From: JAJPHF01 sp035293805
Lineage (GTDB): Bacteria; Chloroflexota; UBA6077; JAJPHF01
Reading direction: 5' to 3'
NCBI GenBank assembly: GCA_035293805.1
Contig: DATGMD010000040.1
Coordinates: forward strand, 332,674-396,673
DNA length: 64,000 bases
Shown: piece after piece, positions 59,061 to 64,000 of the stretch
Layout: each line of letters starts with the position of its first letter
How positions within the stretch are numbered: position 1 is the first letter of the stretch
The notes under the pieces: model-generated
The model's input: the letters and a program-made list of their open reading frames with translations, nothing else
Told to the model about the DNA's origin: nothing
The model's database searches: none
Program-made: the position numbers and the translations under genes

Positions 59061-59870
59061 TCAGCGGGCGCTCGACGCCTCGGCGCGCGGGAGCAGGCCG
59101 CGCGCGCCCACCCAGCCATGCTCGCCCACGTCCACCGTCACACCGTCCGGGCCGAGGAACTTCGCCTCGAAGTACTGGTTGCTGATGGCGATGTCGGGGA
59201 GGCGCCGCACGCCCATCGCCTCCAACTGGCGGTAGGTGGCCGGCGGGTCATCCACCAGGAAGCCGAAGTGGCTCATCCCCAGCTCGGTGCGCGGTGGGTC
59301 GTCCTTGGTGCGGATGCGCAGCACGGCGAAGTTGGTGTCCCCGTCCGTAAGGTACACGCCGGCTGGCGAGAGGCCGGCCTCTTGCAGGCCGAACACCTCT
59401 TTGTACCAGGCGGCGGTCGCCGTCGGATCCTCGGTGGAGATGGCGACGTGGCGCAGCTTCGCCTTCGCGGGCCCTTCCGAGGCGGGCTCCAGCCCCTTCG
59501 CGCCGACCCAGCCGTGCTCGCCCACGTCCACGATCACGCCGTCCGGGCCGACGAACTTCACCTCGAAATACTGATTGCTCAGGGCCACGGTCGGCAGGCG
59601 CTCGGTGCCCATCGCCGCCAGCTTGGCGTAGACGGCCTCCGGGTCGTCGACGACGAACCCGAAGTGGCTGACGCCGGGTGTCTGCAGGCTCGAGTCGCTC
59701 CCCGGGCGGCAGCGCAGCACCGCGAAGTTGACGTCGCCGTCCGACAGGTAGATCCCGCCGGTGGGCGAGCGGCCGACTTCGGTCAGCCCGAACAGCTCCT
59801 GGTACCAGGCGGCGGTCTTCGCGGTGTCTAAGGTGGAGATGGCAACGTGGCGCAGCTTCGCCGTGGCCAT
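59061..59870 (-). CDS. double VOC-domain (glyoxalase/dioxygenase fold) protein
   Basis: ATG 59870; 269 residues made of two tandem copies of one VOC unit (about 5-130 and 135-262): LRHVAISTLDTAKTAAWYQELFGL and LRHVAISTEDPTATAAWYKEVFGL, then SHFGFVVDD/SHFGFLVDD and VDVGEHGWVGAKGL/VDVGEHGWVGARGL. The copies are so alike that the duplication is recent. H, E and H metal-ligand positions (RHVA, ...) are kept in both. Substrate unknown. A TATAAT lies upstream at 59948-59953. Confidence 0.85.
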   Translation of the reverse strand: MATAKLRHVAISTLDTAKTAAWYQELFGLTEVGRSPTGGIYLSDGDVNFAVLRCRPGSDSSLQTPGVSHFGFVVDDPEAVYAKLAAMGTERLPTVALSNQYFEVKFVGPDGVIVDVGEHGWVGAKGLEPASEGPAKAKLRHVAISTEDPTATAAWYKEVFGLQEAGLSPAGVYLTDGDTNFAVLRIRTKDDPPRTELGMSHFGFLVDDPPATYRQLEAMGVRRLPDIAISNQYFEAKFLGPDGVTVDVGEHGWVGARGLLPRAEASSAR

Positions 59871-59947
59871 GGCGTTTTCCCCTCTATCCGCTTCATCCCC
59901 GGTCGGATGCCCGGGTGGCGCTGGGTGCCCGCATGCCCCGTGGCGCC

Positions 59948-59953
59948 ATTATA
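59948..59953 (-). promoter_or_regulatory. TATAAT -10 of the VOC gene
   Basis: Perfect hexamer on the minus strand, 78 bases before ATG 59870. No clear -35. Confidence 0.45.
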
Positions 59954-60030
59954 CTGCCGCGGGGCAGGCGTCGCGAGCGATGCGGCCCCGGCGGCGGGGC
60001 GCGTAACCCGCGCGTGGCCGGGCGCGGGTG

Positions 60031-60039
60031 TGATACGAT
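60031..60039 (+). promoter_or_regulatory. extended -10 element before the binding-protein gene
   Basis: TGA followed by TACGAT (60034-60039), 55 bases before ATG 60094. Confidence 0.45.
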
Positions 60040-60093
60040 GGCCTCCCCGGGGGCGCGGCCGACGACAGCGCGACGAAAGCGAGGGCACCCGCG

Positions 60094-61143
60094 ATGCGCC
60101 AGCACGTTGGCCGACTGCTCGCACTGCTCTGTCTGGCCAGCACGGCGCTCGGCGCGGGGTGCGCCGCCCGATCCGCTGCGCCGCCCGCGGCCACCGCCGC
60201 CGAGCCCGCGGCCGCCTCTGCCGCCGCCGGGCCCACCGAGCCGCCGCGGCGCAGCGCGATCGTGGCCTACCCCAGCCCCTCGCTGAGCTACTTCCCGCTC
60301 TGGGTGGCCTGGAAGGAAGGGCTGTTCGCCGCCGAGGGGCTCGACCTCGACTTCACCCAGCTACAGTCCAACCTCATGATCAGCGCCATGCTGGCCGGCG
60401 AGGTCGACTACGGCACGTCGTTCAGCTCGATCGTCCGCGCCGCCGCGACCGGCGCGGACGTGCGCGCGATCCTCGCCACGGTCGATCGGCCGCAGCACTC
60501 GTTCGTGCTCGGGCCGAGCGTCACCAGCCCGGAGCAATTGCGCGGCAAGCGCATCGGCATCAACAGCCTGGGCGGCGCCCAGGAGTACGAGGCCTACGAG
60601 GTGCTGGCGCGCTACGGGCTGGGGCGTAGCGACACCACCATGGCGGCCCTCGGCAGCGATACGGCACGGCTGCAAGCGATGCAGGCCGGCGCGATCGACG
60701 CGGCGGTGATCGGCATGCCCTTTGACCTCGTGGCCGAGGACCAGGGCCTGCGCGTGCTCGTGCGCCTGGCCGACATCCTGGCGCTGACGCACGCGGGGGT
60801 CGGCACGAGCACGGCGAAGCTGCGCGACGCGCCCGACGAGGTGCGGCGGTTCCTGCGCGCGAGCTTGCGGGGCGTGGACCTGACGAAGGGCGACAAGGCG
60901 GTCGCCCTGCGCCACATGGAGGACTGGCTGGACATGACGCCCGAGATGGCCAGCCGCGCCTACGACGCCGCGGTACCGACCTGGTCCGAGACGGGTATCG
61001 CGCCGGAGGCGGGCTTGCAGCTAGACCTGGCCGAGGTGAAAGCGCAGAGCGGTGCCAGCGAGGACATCCCGGTCTCGCGCGTGGTGGACTACACGCTGCT
61101 GCGCGAGGCCGCGCACGACCTGGAGCGGCCGGTGCCGCCGTGA
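60094..61143 (+). CDS. ABC transporter substrate-binding lipoprotein (NMT1/THI5-like), second copy
   Basis: ATG 60094; 349 residues with a lipobox at C23 (LGAGCAARS) and an Ala/Pro-rich linker to about residue 48. The mature part (AIVAYPSPSLSYFPLWVAWKEGLFAAEGLDLDFTQLQSN) resembles SsuA/NMT1-type binding proteins and is homologous to the one at 24019. The next gene encodes a haem-oxygenase-like diiron protein, so the ligand may be its substrate. No permease or ATPase gene is adjacent. There is no thiamine riboswitch upstream. Confidence 0.85.
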   Translation: MRQHVGRLLALLCLASTALGAGCAARSAAPPAATAAEPAAASAAAGPTEPPRRSAIVAYPSPSLSYFPLWVAWKEGLFAAEGLDLDFTQLQSNLMISAMLAGEVDYGTSFSSIVRAAATGADVRAILATVDRPQHSFVLGPSVTSPEQLRGKRIGINSLGGAQEYEAYEVLARYGLGRSDTTMAALGSDTARLQAMQAGAIDAAVIGMPFDLVAEDQGLRVLVRLADILALTHAGVGTSTAKLRDAPDEVRRFLRASLRGVDLTKGDKAVALRHMEDWLDMTPEMASRAYDAAVPTWSETGIAPEAGLQLDLAEVKAQSGASEDIPVSRVVDYTLLREAAHDLERPVPP

Positions 61144-61204
61144 GCGGGCGTGGCGTCCACGGGGCGTGGCCGGCGATCAATCAGGCAAGCGGGAGGAAAG
61201 AGGC

Positions 61205-61894
61205 ATGGCGGTTTCGACGTCGTTCCGGGACGAGCTGCGCGCGGCAGTGGACGAGCGGCACTGCGCCGACCACCCGATGACCGAGAAGTGGGCGCGCGGC
61301 GAGCTGAGCCGCAACTGCCTGATGGGCTGGGCGGTCGAGCACTGGCACTGGGTGAGCAACATGCCGCCCGTGAACTTCTACATCATGGCCCGCGCGCCCA
61401 AGGAGGCGCGCGAGATGCTGCTGGCCAACTACCTGGAGGAGCACGACGCCGACCGCCCGCACCTCCCCATTGTGCTGCGCTTCGCCGAGGTCAACGGCGC
61501 GAACCTGGACGAGGTGCGGCGCGGGCGCGGGCTGCCGACCACGGAGTCCTGGGTGGCCTGGCGCCTGCGCATCGCCAAGGAGGAGTCGTTCATCGCCGCC
61601 ATCGCCGCCGGCACCATCGGCACGGAGTCGCAGTCGCCGCGCCTGTATACCAAGGTGCTGCCGGCCCTGCGTGAGATCTACAAGTTTCCGGAAGAGGCGA
61701 TCGAGCACTTCTGGCTGCACGCCGAGGCCGACGTCACGCACAGCGAGCGCGGCTTTCAGGTGCTGGAGCAGTTCTGCACGACGCGCGCGCTGCAGGAGAT
61801 GGCGATTCACTACGCCCGCGAGAGCGCGAAGATGCGCTGGTTCCACTTCGACGGCATCTACCTGCACTACGAGCTAGGGTACAAGCTCTGCTAG
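61205..61894 (+). CDS. haem-oxygenase-like diiron (HDO/CADD-like) protein, TenA/PqqC family
   Basis: ATG 61205 after GGAGGAAAGAGG; 229 residues, all helical. Ligand pattern is complete and in register with CADD-type HDOs: E79 and H86 (EEHDADRPH), E141 (GTESQ), and H172-x3-D176-x2-H179 (HAEADVTH). CADD makes p-aminobenzoate from its own Tyr; others cleave or oxidise amines and acids with O2. PqqC-like fold members without metal lack this pattern. It lies between a binding protein and a reductase gene, so it is likely the O2-using step of a small pathway. Confidence 0.8.
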   Translation: MAVSTSFRDELRAAVDERHCADHPMTEKWARGELSRNCLMGWAVEHWHWVSNMPPVNFYIMARAPKEAREMLLANYLEEHDADRPHLPIVLRFAEVNGANLDEVRRGRGLPTTESWVAWRLRIAKEESFIAAIAAGTIGTESQSPRLYTKVLPALREIYKFPEEAIEHFWLHAEADVTHSERGFQVLEQFCTTRALQEMAIHYARESAKMRWFHFDGIYLHYELGYKLC

Positions 61895-61906
61895 GAGGCA
61901 CTCGCA

Positions 61907-62851
61907 ATGCTCGCGGTCGTGGTCGATCCGCAAGCGCCGGGGCGGCTGGCCCTCCGCGAGGTGGACGAGCCGGTGCCCGGGCCATCCGAAGCGGTCGTGC
62001 AAGTCCGCGCGATCTCGCTGAACCGCGGTGAGGTCCGTCGCGCCCAGGCGGCCGCGCCCGGCTGGCGGCCGGGCTGGGACCTGGCCGGCACCGTGCTCCA
62101 GGAGGCCACCGACGGCTCGGGGCCGCGCACCGGCACGCGCGTCGTGGGCCTGGTGAACCCGGGTGCCTGGGCCGAGCGCGTCCCCGTGCGCACGGGGGCG
62201 CTGGCGCCGCTGCCCCAGGACGTGTCGTTCGTCCAGGCCGCGACGCTGCCCGTGGCGGGGCTGACGGCGCTGTGGGCGTTAGCGCGGGGCGGGCTGCTGC
62301 TCGACAAGGCCGTGCTGGTCACCGGCGCGTCGGGGGGCGTCGGCCACCTGGCCTGCCAGCTCGCGCGACAGGCGGGCGCGCGGGTGGTCGGCGCGGTGCG
62401 CGAGGCGAGCCACGCGGCCATCGCCCGCGAGGCGGGCGCCGGGGCGGTGGTCGTCGGCGAGGACCTAGCGGCCGCCGGCGCGCACGGACCGTACGATCTG
62501 ATTCTGGAATCCGTGGGCAGCGGATCGCTGAGCGCCGCGCTCGGGCTGCTTGCGCCGGACGGCGTCTGTGTGTCGTTCGGCGCCTCGGCCGGGCCGGACG
62601 TGACGTTCAACGCCCAGCGGTTCTACGCCACCGGCGGCGCCACGCTCTACGGTTTCCTGCTGTTCCACGAGGCGACGCGCCGCTCGGTCAGCGCCGGGCT
62701 GGCGCGCCTGGCCGCGCTCGTGGCCGCGGGGCAGCTGCGCCCGCACGTCGACGCCGAGGCGCCGTGGGACCAGATCGGACGCCAGGCCCAGCGCCTGCTC
62801 GACCGCCGTCTGGTCGGCAAGATCGTTCTCCGGGTGGAGGGCCTCCCGTAG
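61907..62851 (+). CDS. zinc-free medium-chain reductase (quinone-oxidoreductase-like)
   Basis: ATG 61907, 12 bases after the HDO stop; 314 residues. NAD(P) motif TGASGGVGHLACQLARQAGARVVG (about 139-162), FVQAATLPVAGLTALWAL and the C-terminal VGKIVLRV fit MDR enoyl/quinone reductases. The zinc-binding Cys/His of alcohol dehydrogenases are missing. It probably reduces an enone or quinone in the same pathway as the preceding gene. Confidence 0.85.
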   Translation: MLAVVVDPQAPGRLALREVDEPVPGPSEAVVQVRAISLNRGEVRRAQAAAPGWRPGWDLAGTVLQEATDGSGPRTGTRVVGLVNPGAWAERVPVRTGALAPLPQDVSFVQAATLPVAGLTALWALARGGLLLDKAVLVTGASGGVGHLACQLARQAGARVVGAVREASHAAIAREAGAGAVVVGEDLAAAGAHGPYDLILESVGSGSLSAALGLLAPDGVCVSFGASAGPDVTFNAQRFYATGGATLYGFLLFHEATRRSVSAGLARLAALVAAGQLRPHVDAEAPWDQIGRQAQRLLDRRLVGKIVLRVEGLP

Positions 62852-62902
62852 GAGGAGCGCGTGTCCGCGGCCTGCGCGGCAGATCGGGGAGAGGAGGGGC
62901 GG

Positions 62903-63712
62903 ATGATCACCTATCAGGGCGAGCAGATCGAGGTCTGGGACGCGCACGCGCACATGGGCGCGCGGCAACAGCTCGCGATCCACCAGGTGCCGCGCATCAT
63001 GGCCTTCATGCCCGACGAGATGATCGCGCGCATGGACCAATCGGGCGTGGACGTGGTGACGCCGTTCGCCATCGGCGCGGGCAACAAGACCGACTACGCC
63101 GACACCAACCGGCTGATCGCCCAGGCGATGCGCGACCACCCGGGGCGCATGGTCGGCTACATGCGTCTGAACCCGAACTACGGCGTGGAGCACAACCGTC
63201 GGTTGATCGAGGAGGCGGCCGCGGCCGGGCTGCGGGGGATCAAGATTCACCCGCTCATCGAGCACTGCGACGCCGACGACCGCCAACTCGTCTATCCGCT
63301 GGTCGAGATGGCGGAGCACCACAAGATGGTGATGCTGTTCCACTGCGGCATGGGCGACGCGGCAAGCCCGGACCGCGTGGGCAACGTGGCGCGCGACTTC
63401 CCGCGCGTGCCCGTGATCGCCGGCCACTCGGGGCTCATCGAGGGCATCCGCCGGGTGGTGGAGCACGCCAAGCAGTACCCGAACCTGCACATGGACAGCT
63501 CGGGCGTCGGCTGGATCCCCTACTTCTGCGAGTCGGTCGTCTGGGCCGGCCCCGACCGCGTGCTGTACGGCTCCGACACGCCGTTCAACCACATGAAGAT
63601 GGAAGTCGACAAGATCGTGGTCTACGCGAACGCCCACCTCAAGCTGTCCGTCGAAGACCTCCGCCTGGTGATGGGCGGCAACCTGAAGCGGCTCCTGGGC
63701 ATTTCCTCGTAG
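62903..63712 (+). CDS. amidohydrolase-2 family protein, second copy
   Basis: ATG 62903 after GAGAGGAGG; 269 residues. The metal motif is VWDAHAHMGA (HxH), then LFHCGMGDA, VIAGHSGL and LYGSDTPFNHM. It resembles, but is diverged from, the protein at 57136. Members hydrolyse, decarboxylate or hydrate acyclic or aromatic acids. It probably completes the four-gene unit 60094-63712. Confidence 0.85.
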   Translation: MITYQGEQIEVWDAHAHMGARQQLAIHQVPRIMAFMPDEMIARMDQSGVDVVTPFAIGAGNKTDYADTNRLIAQAMRDHPGRMVGYMRLNPNYGVEHNRRLIEEAAAAGLRGIKIHPLIEHCDADDRQLVYPLVEMAEHHKMVMLFHCGMGDAASPDRVGNVARDFPRVPVIAGHSGLIEGIRRVVEHAKQYPNLHMDSSGVGWIPYFCESVVWAGPDRVLYGSDTPFNHMKMEVDKIVVYANAHLKLSVEDLRLVMGGNLKRLLGISS

Positions 63713-63853
63713 GCACTAGCGTGGCTTGGCAACTCGAGCAGTTGGTCGCCGCGAGCGCAGGCAACTTTTGGCGCAGCGCCCGCAATTCCGCCGATTGCTG
63801 CTGATAGCACACCGCGATGTGGTTCTGGCGCCAGGCGCTGCTGTGGCCAGCAC

Positions 63854-64000
63854 GTGCTCGTCGAGTGCCCGCTGGAGCAGTACGCGCCGGCGCTGATCGA
63901 CTGGTACGGGATGCCGTGGATGGGCACGAGCGCCTACGACTCGTTCGGGGACCGCGTGCCGCGCTGGTTCAACCTGCTGCACGAGGGGCGCTGGGACGAG
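63854..64000 (+). CDS. partial reading frame running off the window end (possible DHDPS-like C-terminus)
   Basis: From GTG 63854 the frame has almost only G/C at third positions and reads ECPLEQYAPALIDWYG...PRWFNLLHEGRWDE. The final stretch resembles the C-terminal domain of dihydrodipicolinate synthase-family aldolases, weakly. If so, the N-terminal two thirds are missing and the gene is a truncated remnant. A start further upstream cannot be excluded. Confidence 0.35.
   Translation, partial: MLVECPLEQYAPALIDWYGMPWMGTSAYDSFGDRVPRWFNLLHEGRWDE

Noticed and set aside
59950..60093. Thiamine riboswitch before the NMT1-like binding protein and TenA-like gene
   Set aside because: No CTGAGA/thi-box pattern is seen, and the TenA-like protein has an HDO ligand set instead.
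63802..63804. TGA after Cys-Cys codons at the end of a short frame, considered as another selenocysteine
   Set aside because: The next codon is TAG and there is no continued frame or SECIS-like hairpin.

Overview
The window is high-GC bacterial DNA with strongly GC-biased third codon positions. The gene content suggests a Chloroflexota-like (or Actinobacteria-like) free-living heterotroph. Pointers are two luciferase-like (LLM) flavin monooxygenases and an F420/PPOX-type flavoprotein, a mycobacterial-style pair of succinate dehydrogenases, a Tad/Flp pilus assembly locus without a secretin, and many intergenic hairpin and heptanucleotide repeats. This is inference from content; no rRNA or marker gene is present.

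Layout. 1-2146: the end of a DUF1116 gene and a secreted propeller-like protein, convergent. 2247-9243: a PaaX-type regulator followed by a one-way CoA-thioester catabolic cluster with two crotonases, two different PaaA/BoxB-like diiron proteins, a CoA-transferase alpha subunit and a NuoE/NuoF-like NADH-oxidising pair. 9465-14186: housekeeping and membrane genes (response regulator, clpP, O-antigen-ligase-like protein, rhodanese, CPBP protease). 14575-22004: a second-type succinate dehydrogenase (sdhCD...sdhAB) with a complete first-type enzyme (anchor, flavoprotein, Fe-S) nested inside it. 22186-25846: secreted Pro-rich protein, cupin, orphan ABC binding protein, comF. 25858-29806: an IclR regulator divergent from an alpha/beta-hydrolase and LLM monooxygenase operon. 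29832-37764: Tad pilus locus (cpaB, cpaE, tadA, tadB, tadC) continuing into DUF192 and a large membrane protein. 38177-40804: aroF-aroA under a transcription attenuator whose leader peptide contains Trp-Tyr-Tyr-Phe. 40811-46956: DNA methyltransferase, SAM methyltransferase, a second hydrolase/LLM module and an SDR. 47275-50399: PPOX protein, LysR, RidA and a selenocysteine-containing GrdB-like gene read through an in-frame UGA. 50714-54210: secreted and small proteins. 54224-59870: MFS transporter, BI-1 protein, cupredoxin, amidohydrolase, a gene behind a perfect LexA-type SOS box, and a double VOC protein. 60094-63712: binding protein, haem-oxygenase-like diiron protein, medium-chain reductase and amidohydrolase, probably one catabolic operon. 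The window ends inside an unidentified reading frame.

The most notable items are the aromatic-amino-acid attenuator before aroF, the GrdB-family selenoprotein with a recognisable SECIS hairpin, the NADH-fed duplicated diiron module, the SOS-box gene with annealing-protein-like motifs, the nested succinate dehydrogenases, and two paralogous LLM/hydrolase modules whose hydrolases carry Gly or Cys at the nucleophile position. All functional statements rest on motif recognition by eye; no alignment, fold prediction or database search was run.
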